From contig JAUZRR010000002.1 of NCBI GenBank assembly GCA_030950285.1, positions 1 to 64,000 of the forward strand: DNA of 64,000 nucleotides, given 5' to 3'. Shown here piece after piece: positions 43,850 to 55,115 of the stretch. Both the position numbers and the translations under genes were made by a program. Position 1 is the stretch's first letter; every line of letters begins with the position of its first letter. The notes beneath the pieces are model-generated. The model worked only from the letters and a program-made list of their open reading frames with translations, ran no database searches and was not told the DNA's origin. This stretch comes from Planctomycetota bacterium. Its GTDB lineage: Bacteria > Planctomycetota > Phycisphaerae > Phycisphaerales > UBA1924.

Positions 43850-43963
43850 TGGGTGTTGTCGCAGCCCGCGTGAGCCGGTGCAGCCTTTGACAACTCCATC
43901 TGACGGGTCGGTCTCCCGCAGCAGGCGGCCCCGGCTTTGTCGACGCCAGAGCATCGAGAATCT

Positions 43964-45181
43964 ATGCAGACGCTGACAGGTATCCTTGAGTGGCCTCAGC
44001 GCGCCGAGGGTCGTGTTCGCCAAATCCGCGACATGCACCCCGTCGAGCAGGCCGACGATCCGTTTGTACCCCTGGCCTTTGGCGAGCAGTTCAACCTGCG
44101 CGACGGGCTCGAGGTCACCGTCACCGTCGTCCAGAAAAAACCACGCCGGCGCCGACAACGAGGCAAGAACAACAGCCAACGCCCCCCCCGCCCCGTCGTC
44201 GAGTCCTTCGTCGAAATCGAAGGCATGACGCCCGAAGAGTTCTCCTCCATGCCCAGGTTCAGCGAACTCACCAGCATCGACCCCGCACCGATGCTCAAAC
44301 TCGAATATCCGGGATGCCCCGATTCCTGCCGACTCATCGACCTCTTCTGCCCCATCGGACGCGGCCAGCGCGGCCTCATCGTCAGCCCGCCAAAGGCCGG
44401 CAAAACAACCCTCCTCAAAGATATCGCTACCGCACTCCTCACCAACCACGAAGAGCTCCACATCTTCATGCTCCTGGTCGACGAACGACCCGAAGAGGTC
44501 ACCGACTTCAAACGCACATTCCTCGGCCCCGTCCGCCGAGACCCAGACACCGGCAAACAAATCCGCGACAGCGCCCCCTTCGGCGACCGCGTCCACGTCA
44601 TCGCATCAAGCAACGACCACGACACCCAACGCCACGTCGATGTAAGTATCAGCTGCATCGATCGCGCCAAACGTATGGTCGAAGCCGGCAAGCATGTTGT
44701 GATCATGCTCGACTCACTCACCCGCGTCGGCCGCGCGTTCAACCGCTCGCGCCAGCACGCAAGCTCGGGCCGCACCCTCTCGGGAGGCATCGACTCCAAA
44801 GCGCTCGAAATCCCCAAAACCCTCTTCGGCGCCGCTCGCAACACCGAAGAAGCCGGAAGCCTCACCATCCTCGCAACCTGTCTGGTCGATACCGGGAGTC
44901 AGGGCGATCAGGTCATCTTCGAGGAGTTCAAGGGCACCGGCAACATGGAGCTCATCCTCGACCGCAAGATCGCAGAAAAACGCCTCTTCCCCGCGATCAA
45001 CCTCGCCGCCAGCGGCACCCGCAAGGACGAGGTCCTCCTCGACCCACAGACCCACGCCACCGTCACCGCCCTCCGCCGTCGGCTTATGAACATGAAGCCC
45101 CCCCAGCAGGTCGAACAACTCCTCGCCGCGATGAAACGCTTCGAGAGCAACGCGCAACTGGTGGGCTCGGTGGGGCGGTAA
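43964..45181 (+). CDS. rho: Transcription termination factor Rho
   Basis: A 405-residue RNA-dependent ATPase/helicase that ends transcription. SPPKAGKTTLL (about 142-152) is the Walker A, with the Rho-specific IGRGQRGLIV before it and LLVDERPEEVT, VVIMLDSLTRVGRAFN, FGAARNTEEAGSLTILAT and EEFKGTGNMELILDRKIAEKR after it. Oddities: the N-terminal helical Rho_N part is missing, the OB domain has a basic insert (KKPRRRRQRGKNN, about 59-71), and about 20-25 extra residues follow the DERPEEVT block (FLGPVRRDPDTGKQIRD). ATG 43964 is used; a TTG nine codons earlier is possible. Leader promoter at 43821. Confidence 0.95.
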   Translation: MQTLTGILEWPQRAEGRVRQIRDMHPVEQADDPFVPLAFGEQFNLRDGLEVTVTVVQKKPRRRRQRGKNNSQRPPRPVVESFVEIEGMTPEEFSSMPRFSELTSIDPAPMLKLEYPGCPDSCRLIDLFCPIGRGQRGLIVSPPKAGKTTLLKDIATALLTNHEELHIFMLLVDERPEEVTDFKRTFLGPVRRDPDTGKQIRDSAPFGDRVHVIASSNDHDTQRHVDVSISCIDRAKRMVEAGKHVVIMLDSLTRVGRAFNRSRQHASSGRTLSGGIDSKALEIPKTLFGAARNTEEAGSLTILATCLVDTGSQGDQVIFEEFKGTGNMELILDRKIAEKRLFPAINLAASGTRKDEVLLDPQTHATVTALRRRLMNMKPPQQVEQLLAAMKRFESNAQLVGSVGR

Positions 45182-45209
45182 AAAAACTTCAAAACAGCGG
45201 TGTTTTCTC

Positions 45210-45237
45210 TTGACAAGGTTGAGGGGGGGGGTAGTCT
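45210..45237 (+). promoter_or_regulatory. Sigma70-type promoter of the low-GC secreted gene pair
   Basis: Consensus TTGACA at 45210-45215, a 16-base spacer containing a run of nine G, and TAGTCT at 45232-45237; about 65 bases before the ATG at 45304. It lies just after the rho stop and a small AAAACA/TGTTTT hairpin (45191-45206). Confidence 0.55.
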
Positions 45238-45303
45238 GGTCCGATAGTGAGATACAGGGACAGGCGTTGGTTGCTGCTCGCAGGCAGCAGAAGGGGTGCA
45301 GCG

Positions 45304-46032
45304 ATGGTGCCAGCAAGATTACACAGAGGATTGACGGGAGCAGTATTGGGGAGTGCTGTTCTGGCGTCGAGTGCGGTTGCGCAGCCGGGTGGGGGCGGTG
45401 GCACGCAGCAGCCTTGCCTCTATCAGGATCATCTCGATCAAGTTCCAGAGTTCGTTCGCCCGTTCATTGTCGGCCACTCGGTCGATTACGATGTTGTCGT
45501 GGCGGAAGAGATCACACTGGTGTTTCTTGGCGACGTCTTGCACGATTTCGTTCAAGTGGATGCCGAGTGTGAACTGCGTCCGTGCGAATACGATCCAGGT
45601 GAGTTTCAATGGAGCTACACCAAAGAGACTGGTGCTCAGTATACAGTTGGAGCGTCGCAGACATGGTCAATCGCGGGGGAACTGGCGATAAAACTGGTGG
45701 GAAAAATAAGTATCGGCTCAGAATTTGTCCTGCATGGCGAGTATTCCCGCAACACGAAAGAGACAGAGACAATCAGCCTGTCTATTCCAATAGATATGTG
45801 CTACGACAAGCTACGTGAGGTGTACAAGACCGTTGGCATTTCCGAAGGGTGGGTTGATGTTGTGTCACAACGGTATGTTTGGGATATTGATATTGGGGGC
45901 ACAATCTACGGCTTTACAACTGATTGCGGCAAGGAGCGACTCGAAGGCGATGCGGACAAAGTGAACGGGTGGCGGGCAGATCCGAGTTCTACGGAGTGTG
46001 AAGATTGGCCGGATTGTGGATTGTTGTGCTGA
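45304..46032 (+). CDS. Secreted protein of unknown function, low GC
   Basis: A 242-residue protein with a signal peptide (1-26, ending AVA-Q), nine mature cysteines (C-terminal cluster ECEDWPDCGLLC) and a Gly-rich mature start. The middle (about 118-165) alternates polar and hydrophobic residues in strands rich in Ser/Thr/Glu (GASQTWSIAGELAIKL, NTKETETISLSIPI), which faintly recalls the membrane-insertion strands of aerolysin/ETX-type pore formers; this is a weak resemblance only. Base composition is visibly lower in GC than neighbours and it has the best promoter in the window, which could mean recent acquisition. Confidence 0.55.
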   Translation: MVPARLHRGLTGAVLGSAVLASSAVAQPGGGGGTQQPCLYQDHLDQVPEFVRPFIVGHSVDYDVVVAEEITLVFLGDVLHDFVQVDAECELRPCEYDPGEFQWSYTKETGAQYTVGASQTWSIAGELAIKLVGKISIGSEFVLHGEYSRNTKETETISLSIPIDMCYDKLREVYKTVGISEGWVDVVSQRYVWDIDIGGTIYGFTTDCGKERLEGDADKVNGWRADPSSTECEDWPDCGLLC

Positions 46033-46086
46033 TACCGATCGCGTAGATTCGCTTAGTGGTCACATTACAACCGAGGGGAAGCTGCA

Positions 46087-47268
46087 ATGCAGTCAATAAA
46101 GCATGCGATAATCATGGGCTCTCTCATTGCCAGCATGTCTGGGTTCTTGATGGCCCAGCCGGGCAGTTCTTCGGTCCCTGTCCCGGGGCTGGGAGTGCCA
46201 GACGGGGTCATCGAGTCGTTCGAGTTGCAGGTGTTTCGTTCGGCATCGCCCAGTGAGTTGCCTGGAGTGTGCAGGCAGATAGAGCGTGAAGCTGAGAGGC
46301 GGGTTCGCTTCAGCGAGCAGGGCCATTCTCGCCTTTACCGTTTGGCGGTTTCCGCGTACAGCAGGGCGGGCATGCAGGGCGAGGCCCATCGTGTCGCCGA
46401 GATTGTTGCGGCCGAGCCCGAAACGGTATTCGACGGGATTGCTGCAAACAGAATGTTGGGAACCCTGCTGGCTGACGCGAACCGTTGGCCGGAGTCTGCC
46501 GCGGCATTTGCTCGGTCGTTGAGCTACTGCGATGAGGGAGAGTACCAGAATGGTCGGGTTCGGCTGCCTTCCATGCGAGGCCTCGCGGCTTCCATGCGTG
46601 CGCAAGGCCTGCAACGCGATGCGATTGAACTGCAATCACAGTTTCTTGATGAGTTTGGTGCAACACTCCATTCGGATGAAACTCAACGAGTACTCAAGGC
46701 ACTTGCCCGCGATTGTCTTGCAGTTGAAGATTGGGAGGCCGCTGACGCTTGGGCCAACAGGCTGTTTGCGGCGTACCCCGATTGGGGAGACGATGCTTCC
46801 GAGCGACTTCTGTTCAGAATTGAGATGGCAGCAAAGGGCAATCGTGAAGCTCGGCGAAGCAAGGCGCAGTATGTAGATGACCTGCGTGCGCTATGGAACA
46901 GCGATGAGTTTATGGACAGCCCGGCGGCGTTACTGATCGCTGATGAGATGGCGTTGGCGTTGCAACGCCAACGGCAGCCGGAAGAGGCTCATGGTGTTCG
47001 GCTTGAGATCATCGACCGCTTGTGGACGATGGAGTCTGCATGGGGAAGCCTTCGGGATAATGACTCAATGGAACATCGTCTTGCGCGAGTTGCCTTGCAG
47101 AACTGTGCGGGAAAGCTGCTGTCAGATCATGCGAGTCGACGGCGAGAGCTTACGACGGCTGAGCTGTTGGATACGAGCTTTCTCGTGGCCGATGTGTTTG
47201 ACGATTCGCCATTGGTGGCCAAGGCCAAAGAATACATCGCCGAGGTCGAAGCATTGCCCAATGATTGA
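46087..47268 (+). CDS. Secreted helical-repeat (TPR-like) protein, low GC
   Basis: A 393-residue protein with a signal peptide (1-23, ending LMA-Q). The mature part is all-helical with TPR-like spacing (YRLAVSAYSRAGMQGEAHRV, LADANRWPESAAAFARSL, LAVEDWEAADAWANRLFAAY). No enzyme motif is seen. It follows the low-GC secreted gene with a 54-base gap and shares its composition, so the two are probably one transcriptional unit. GAGGGGAAG is about 6 bases before the ATG. Function unknown. Confidence 0.55.
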   Translation: MQSIKHAIIMGSLIASMSGFLMAQPGSSSVPVPGLGVPDGVIESFELQVFRSASPSELPGVCRQIEREAERRVRFSEQGHSRLYRLAVSAYSRAGMQGEAHRVAEIVAAEPETVFDGIAANRMLGTLLADANRWPESAAAFARSLSYCDEGEYQNGRVRLPSMRGLAASMRAQGLQRDAIELQSQFLDEFGATLHSDETQRVLKALARDCLAVEDWEAADAWANRLFAAYPDWGDDASERLLFRIEMAAKGNREARRSKAQYVDDLRALWNSDEFMDSPAALLIADEMALALQRQRQPEEAHGVRLEIIDRLWTMESAWGSLRDNDSMEHRLARVALQNCAGKLLSDHASRRRELTTAELLDTSFLVADVFDDSPLVAKAKEYIAEVEALPND

Positions 47269-47294
47269 CGAGCGGGCGCTCCATATTCCCGTAG

Positions 47295-47693
47295 ATGCGA
47301 TCAAGTCTCATTCTCATTGGTTGGCTACAATATCCGGTGCGCAAGAGTGTTGCCGGGAGCCCGCCATTGTCCGAGCAGATTCCACCATCCGACTTCTGTG
47401 AAGAACAGACCGCCTGTTGCCGCGCTTCCGGCTCGGGCCGAATCGTCAGCCTCTGCTGCATGACCCCCGGCCAGTGCGGGATTATCCGCCAGAACACCGC
47501 GACCGGGGCAGACGCAGCCTATCTCCGGGCCCTCGGCCTCCGCTGCAACCAGCGCATCCGCCTCTGCCGGGCCACCGGGCCTTGGATCGTCGAGGTCGGG
47601 TGCCAGGGCGGCCCCGCCTGTCGCATCGGGCTCGCCCGTGATATGGCAGAGCGCGTGCAGGTTGAGGTCGCGGTCTCGGTGTCGGCCCGGTGA
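47295..47693 (+). CDS. feoA: FeoA-domain protein, cysteine-rich
   Basis: An SH3-like FeoA protein (up to 132 residues): GIIRQNTATGADAAYLRALGLRCNQRIRLCRAT and RIGLARDMAERVQVEV match the family (written here only in parts: GIIRQNTATG, YLRALGLRC, RIGLARDMAERV). FeoA assists the ferrous transporter FeoB. There are about ten Cys, several clustered before the domain (FCEEQTACC, SLCCM), unusual for FeoA. The start is uncertain; ATG 47460 would give the usual FeoA length without the first clusters. The stop overlaps a GTG of the feoB frame. Confidence 0.8.
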   Translation: MRSSLILIGWLQYPVRKSVAGSPPLSEQIPPSDFCEEQTACCRASGSGRIVSLCCMTPGQCGIIRQNTATGADAAYLRALGLRCNQRIRLCRATGPWIVEVGCQGGPACRIGLARDMAERVQVEVAVSVSAR

Positions 47694-47713
47694 GCCGGGA
47701 GGAGCCCAGCACC

Positions 47714-49753
47714 ATGCGTCCCGCCTCATCACCCGAGCCGAGCGCCGCCGCCGTTGACGACGGCTCGCCCACCGCCGACACCCCCCGCCGCATCGTCCTG
47801 CTCGGCAACCCCAACACCGGCAAGACCAGCCTCTTCAACCGCCTCTGCGGCGTTCGCCACAAGACGAGCAACTTCCCGGGCACCACCCAGGAAGCCCGCG
47901 TCGGCTCGCCCCGCGACCTGCCGCCGGGCAGCGAGGTCATCGACCTGCCCGGCATCTACTCGCTCGAACTGGAACAGAGCGAAGCCGAAATTTGCCGCCG
48001 CGTGCTGGCCGGCGAGCTCGCGCCCCGAGGCGAAGACAACCGCGAGCCCGACGCCGTGCTCGTCGTCGCCGACGCGACCAACATGCCCCGCAGCCTGATG
48101 CTCGTGGGCGAGGCGACCCGCCGGGGTTTGCCGATGGTTGTTGCGATCAACCAGGTCGATCTCTCCCGCCGTCGGGGCATTCATGCCGACGAGCACGTTC
48201 TTGCCGAGCGGCTGGGGATCGAGGTCATCCCCTGTAGCGCCCGCACCGGCGAGGGGCTCGAACACCTCGCCCCCGCGCTCGAGGCTGCCCGCATTCCCCG
48301 CGAGAGCCCGCCCGGCAGCGAGGACGGCCTCTGCGACTGGGCCGACGAGCTCTACGCCGAGATGGCAGCCGGCACCGAGCCGATCCTCCCCGACACACTC
48401 ACCGACCGCCTCGACAACGCCTTCACCCACCCGGTGCTCGGGCTTGTTGCGTTTGTCGCGATCATGACCGGCCTCTTCTGGGTCATCTTCAAGCTCGCAG
48501 CCTACCCGATGGGCTGGATCGAGATCATCTTCAGCGTCCTCGGCAGCGCGGTCGGCAGCGTGCTCCCCGCCGGGCCGCTGCACGACCTGCTCGCCGAGGG
48601 GGTCGTGACGGGCGTGGGCTCGACCGTGATCTTTTTGCCACAGATCTGCGTGCTGTTTTTCCTGATCTCGATCCTCGAAGACACCGGCTATCTCGCCCGG
48701 GCCGCGTTCGTGATGGACAAAGCCCTCCGCCCGTTCGGCCTGACCGGGCACGCCTTCGTCCCCTTCCTGTCCAGCCACGCCTGCGCACTCCCCGGCATCA
48801 TCTCGGCCCGCGCCGTGCCCGACCGCCGCGACCGCCTCGCAACGATCCTTGCCGCTCCCTTCATGAGTTGCACCGCACGGATCCCCGTCTACGTGCTGCT
48901 CACGGTGCTGCTCTTCCCGCAACGCCCAGCCCTCCAGGCGCTGGCGTTTACCGGTTGCTATGTGCTGGGTGTGGTTGCCGGGCTCGCCAGCGCCATGATC
49001 GCAAGGCGGACGATCCTGCCCGGCAAAAGCAGGCCGATGGTGCTCGAACTCCCCGCGTACAAACTGCCAAGTTTGCGCAACGCCGCACTCACGGCGTGGG
49101 ACAGCGGCGTGATGTTTCTCAGAAAGGCCGGCACCGCGATCCTGGCGATCTGCATCGTGCTGTGGTGGCTCGGGGCCTACCCGCACGTCGACCCGCCGCA
49201 GCAATCGCTCGACCTGCGCGCCCAGGCCGCCGCGATCGCGCAGGTCGAAGTCGCAGCACTCGACGAGACCGATCTCGAAGGTGAAGCCGCCGAACTTGTC
49301 GCCAGCGCCGCAGCCGCCGAGTCCAGGCACGGCCAGCGCTACAGCTTCCTCGGCCGCATGGGCTCTACCCTCGAGCCGGTCTTCCGCCCGCTCGGGTACG
49401 ACCGCCAGCTGACCATCGGCGTCATCGCCAGCTTTGCCGCCCGCGAGGTGTTCGTCTCGACGATGGCGGTCCAGGTCGTCGGCGTCGACGACGTCGAAGC
49501 CGACGGCGTGCTCGACGCCATCGCAAACGCCACCCGCGACGATGGCGTCACGCGGGTCTTCACCCCCGCGACCAACTGGTCGCTTTTGATCTATTACGTC
49601 CTCGCGATGCAGTGCCTGCCCACGCTCGCGGTCACCGCAAAGGAAGCGGGCAGCTGGAAATGGGCCGCGCTGCAGCTGGGGTGGATGAGCGGCATCGCCT
49701 ACGTCGCCGCGACAATGCTCTACCAAACGCTCCGCGCGCTGGGGATGACCTGA
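47714..49753 (+). CDS. feoB: Ferrous iron transport protein B
   Basis: A 679-residue Fe(II) transporter. The cytoplasmic G domain has GNPNTGKTSLFN (31-42), the NFPGTT switch, DLPGIYSL and NQVD; the membrane part has two Gate motifs around SSHACALPGI and FMSCTARIPVY with the Cys residues proposed to pass iron. GGAGGAG lies about 9 bases before ATG 47714; an upstream GTG (47690) overlapping feoA is possible. It is followed by a small membrane gene overlapping by one base. Confidence 0.95.
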   Translation: MRPASSPEPSAAAVDDGSPTADTPRRIVLLGNPNTGKTSLFNRLCGVRHKTSNFPGTTQEARVGSPRDLPPGSEVIDLPGIYSLELEQSEAEICRRVLAGELAPRGEDNREPDAVLVVADATNMPRSLMLVGEATRRGLPMVVAINQVDLSRRRGIHADEHVLAERLGIEVIPCSARTGEGLEHLAPALEAARIPRESPPGSEDGLCDWADELYAEMAAGTEPILPDTLTDRLDNAFTHPVLGLVAFVAIMTGLFWVIFKLAAYPMGWIEIIFSVLGSAVGSVLPAGPLHDLLAEGVVTGVGSTVIFLPQICVLFFLISILEDTGYLARAAFVMDKALRPFGLTGHAFVPFLSSHACALPGIISARAVPDRRDRLATILAAPFMSCTARIPVYVLLTVLLFPQRPALQALAFTGCYVLGVVAGLASAMIARRTILPGKSRPMVLELPAYKLPSLRNAALTAWDSGVMFLRKAGTAILAICIVLWWLGAYPHVDPPQQSLDLRAQAAAIAQVEVAALDETDLEGEAAELVASAAAAESRHGQRYSFLGRMGSTLEPVFRPLGYDRQLTIGVIASFAAREVFVSTMAVQVVGVDDVEADGVLDAIANATRDDGVTRVFTPATNWSLLIYYVLAMQCLPTLAVTAKEAGSWKWAALQLGWMSGIAYVAATMLYQTLRALGMT

Positions 49754-49986
49754 TGCCGACCGGCTTGCCAACCCCCCAGCCCGAAGTCTCGCCCCCGATG
49801 TTCCCGGTCGGCGACTGGCAGTTCTGGGTCGTCACCGCGATTGCGCTGGTCGCTGTGGTGTGGCTCGGACGCAGGCTCTTGCCCAAGCGGTTCTTTCGCT
49901 CCCGCCGCCGGGGCGCCAAGCCCGCGACGCTGACCATCTCGGGAAAGCCTGTCGAGCGCGCAAAGAAGCGGGGCGAGTGCCACTGA
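49753..49986 (+). CDS. Small single-span membrane protein after feoB
   Basis: A 77-residue protein with one membrane helix (about 22-42, WQFWVVTAIALVAVVWLG), a basic segment (KRFFRSRRRGAK) and a tail ending in Glu-Cys-His. Its position and TGATG overlap with feoB match the small FeoB-associated membrane proteins of other phyla, though it has one Cys rather than several. Confidence 0.65.
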   Translation: MPTGLPTPQPEVSPPMFPVGDWQFWVVTAIALVAVVWLGRRLLPKRFFRSRRRGAKPATLTISGKPVERAKKRGECH

Positions 49987-50041
49987 ATCGGCCCCGCCCC
50001 GCGTTGGGTTCTTCTCGCAAGATCGTGCGTGCCCCGCTCGC

Positions 50042-50446
50042 TCAGGCCGCCGCGGTGTGCCCCCGCTGGTCAAAGTGCTTCATCGCCTCGGCGGTGTCCT
50101 TGGCGAGGTTCAGGTGGCGGTCGAGCCCCGTCGAGCGGATGAGCTTGCGCATCTGTCGGCTCAGCCCGACAACATACATCCGTCCGCCCAGCGTCTCGCA
50201 CCGATGAGACTCGCGGATGAGTTCGCTGAGTGAGCTGGCGCACACCTCGGCCCCGTCCCCGAACCGCAGCAACACCCGCCCGCCGGAATGATCAACGACA
50301 TCCGCGAGTTCCTCGCGCAACAGCACGGTCTGGTGCTCGCGCAACGAATCGGGACGCACCTTCACCATCGCAAACGGCCGCACCATCCCGACCTCAAGCA
50401 CCGACACAAGCTCCGAAGCAGCAGACGTGGATTCAATCGTGTACAT
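50042..50446 (-). CDS. STAS-domain protein (anti-sigma factor antagonist-like)
   Basis: A 134-residue protein with the STAS fold pattern: VLLREELADVVDHSGGRVLLRF, ASSLSELIRESHRCETLGGRMYVVG and LIRSTGLDRHLNL, the last resembling the VxxxLxxTGLDxxF end of SpoIIAA. The phosphorylatable Ser normally preceding the second helix is in ASSLSELI. Such proteins bind anti-sigma factors in partner-switching systems; none is visible here. GGGAGGGG is 6 bases before the ATG. It ends on the same strand downstream of the PilZ-receiver gene. Confidence 0.75.
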   Translation of the reverse strand: MYTIESTSAASELVSVLEVGMVRPFAMVKVRPDSLREHQTVLLREELADVVDHSGGRVLLRFGDGAEVCASSLSELIRESHRCETLGGRMYVVGLSRQMRKLIRSTGLDRHLNLAKDTAEAMKHFDQRGHTAAA

Positions 50447-50738
50447 AAGCAACCCCTCCCCTGACAGTTCCATCCCGCCCGGGCACCCCGCCCGAGCCAC
50501 GGCATAGAAATGCCAAACAACGGGATCGCTCGCCACCGGATCGGCCGCAAAGATGCGGGAACATGGGTGCGTAGACCACTTCGACAAGTGATGAGGACTG
50601 TGCGCTCTGGGTGGTTTGTGACGAGATTCAGCCGAACGACGAAAGACCCGTGCGCCTCCCGACGAGCCCCGAGGGCAGGCTCGGGCCAACGCGATCCCGA
50701 CTATTGTGTGCAACTCCGAGAGTGCCGAGCCCCCCGCA

Positions 50739-51896
50739 CTACGCGGCCGACTTCACCCGCTCGCACAACCGGATCAACTCCTGGATCGTCTTGTGCGATT
50801 CGGTGATGCTCATGCTCTGCGCAATGGTCTCGGACGCCTTCTCGGCCGCCTCTTCGATCTCATCGAGCCCGATCGGCGAACAGGTCGCCTTGATCTGCTG
50901 GCACATCGCGTAGCAAGGCATCGGGTCGTCGCCCTCGGCAGCGTTGCGCAGGTCGTTGATGATCCCGTGCAACTGTTCGATGCACGCCTTCACAAGCTCC
51001 GGCGAGAGCGCGTTCTCGCTGTCGCTATCCAGCTCGACAGTGCGGGTCGTGAGCAGGCACTCGGCCAGCATCCCCAGCAGCTTGTCGCTGTTGAGCGGCT
51101 TGACAAGCAGCCCCCCGATCCCCAGCGACTCGGCCAGCGCGCGGGTCGTGCTCGAAGAATCACTCGCCACCGCGATCACCGGCGTCCCCGCCGACGCCTG
51201 CCGCGCCGCGATCGCCATCTCCTCGGCGCAGTCCATCGTGATATCGATCAGCACAACATCGCACCCCTCCGCGACAAACGCCGAACCCTCGTCGGGGTCG
51301 CTGGTGATGCGCAGCTTCAGGTTCGAGTCGGTCAGGAAGTGCCCGAGCATGCGCGCCTCGATATCGCTCGACAGCAACGCGACCGCCGTGCCCTTGAGAT
51401 CCTCGGGGTTGACACGCTCGAAGGTGCTGTACCCGGTCGCCGGATCGAGATCAAGATACCGCTCCATGCTGATTTGGTCGTCAAACAGGATGCCCAGCTC
51501 ATGCACCTGCCCGGTGATGTGCGAACACCGAACCAGGGACCCCTCGACGTGATCGACCTCGCCGTCGAGCCGGGGCAGATCAACCGTGCAGCGGGTGCCC
51601 GTGTGGATATAGGCGCTGTGCAGCAACCCGATCCCCCCCCGCGAAATATTCCGGCACACCACCAGCACCGAGGTCTTCGACCCGCCGGGATGGGTGAGAG
51701 ACAGCGTCAGCGACGGCACCCGGAACGGCATGCGGGTGAACGTGCGCTTGATCGTTGCTTTCGCTGCGCCGGCATTGCAGTCGAGCTTGTCGAGGACCAC
51801 CGCGGTTTCCTGATCGCCAAGCCCGAGCGTGTTGGCGCGGTGGCTTGAAGTGGTTGCACATGCGGGCTTTGCCTTGCGGCCTCGGATCGGTGGCAT
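50739..51896 (-). CDS. PilZ domain - receiver domain - HPt-like protein
   Basis: A 385-residue multi-domain signalling protein. PilZ (about 55-150): RMPFR and RNISRGGIGLLH match the RxxxR and (D/N)xSxxG c-di-GMP motifs. Receiver (about 165-280): CDVVLIDITMD has the phospho-Asp, PVIAVASDSSST the Ser/Thr and LLVKPLN the Lys. The C-terminal helices resemble an HPt four-helix bundle, but the motif is CQQIKATCSPIG, so the phospho-His is Gln. It could integrate c-di-GMP and phosphorelay input for surface behaviour. GAGAGGGAGAA is about 8 bases before ATG 51896. Confidence 0.75.
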   Translation of the reverse strand: MPPIRGRKAKPACATTSSHRANTLGLGDQETAVVLDKLDCNAGAAKATIKRTFTRMPFRVPSLTLSLTHPGGSKTSVLVVCRNISRGGIGLLHSAYIHTGTRCTVDLPRLDGEVDHVEGSLVRCSHITGQVHELGILFDDQISMERYLDLDPATGYSTFERVNPEDLKGTAVALLSSDIEARMLGHFLTDSNLKLRITSDPDEGSAFVAEGCDVVLIDITMDCAEEMAIAARQASAGTPVIAVASDSSSTTRALAESLGIGGLLVKPLNSDKLLGMLAECLLTTRTVELDSDSENALSPELVKACIEQLHGIINDLRNAAEGDDPMPCYAMCQQIKATCSPIGLDEIEEAAEKASETIAQSMSITESHKTIQELIRLCERVKSAA

Positions 51897-52095
51897 CGTG
51901 GATTCTCCCTCTCGAACCACCGCGAATATCGGCTCGTCGAAAGAGCAGCGCAAAGCCGGTGCCCAGTTCATCTTCCACAACACCCGGCGCAGCAGCGATG
52001 ACCGACAGAACCGGCCCCCAAGAGCAGCAACCCAGTCCGAGAACCCCCGAGCCCCCCGAGCCCCCCAGCCACCGAGTCAACCACACCACAACCCG

Positions 52096-54954
<2,859 letters not shown>

Positions 54955-54971
54955 TCACCAGAGCGACCGAG

Positions 54972-54994
54972 CCGGGCTCTGTGAGCCCGGTTTT
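54972..54994 (+). terminator. Hairpin with T tract in the gyrB upstream region
   Basis: CCGGGCT / AGCCCGG with a 5-base loop followed by TTTT on the plus strand. Both neighbouring genes are on the minus strand, so it may instead be an antisense transcript end or a two-way structure. Confidence 0.35.
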
Positions 54995-55115
54995 GCTCTG
55001 CGGACGAGGAAAAACTGTGCTTGGAGAGACCAGGAAGACCGGGTCCACAGCCCCCGGCTCGCACGGGTCACGCGGGGGGCTCATGCGGGGGTTCAAGCGA
55101 GGAGTCCGGGAGCGG

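Noticed and set aside
43887-43915. A second TTGACA promoter for rho
   Set aside because: The -35-like box has no acceptable -10 at 16-18 bases.
47729-49771. A 680-codon frame opposite feoB
   Set aside because: feoB has complete G-domain and Gate motifs; the opposite frame has none.
50447-50738. Small gene between the STAS and PilZ-receiver genes
   Set aside because: Short frames on both strands lack motifs and ribosome binding sites; the region is best read as the leader of the STAS gene.
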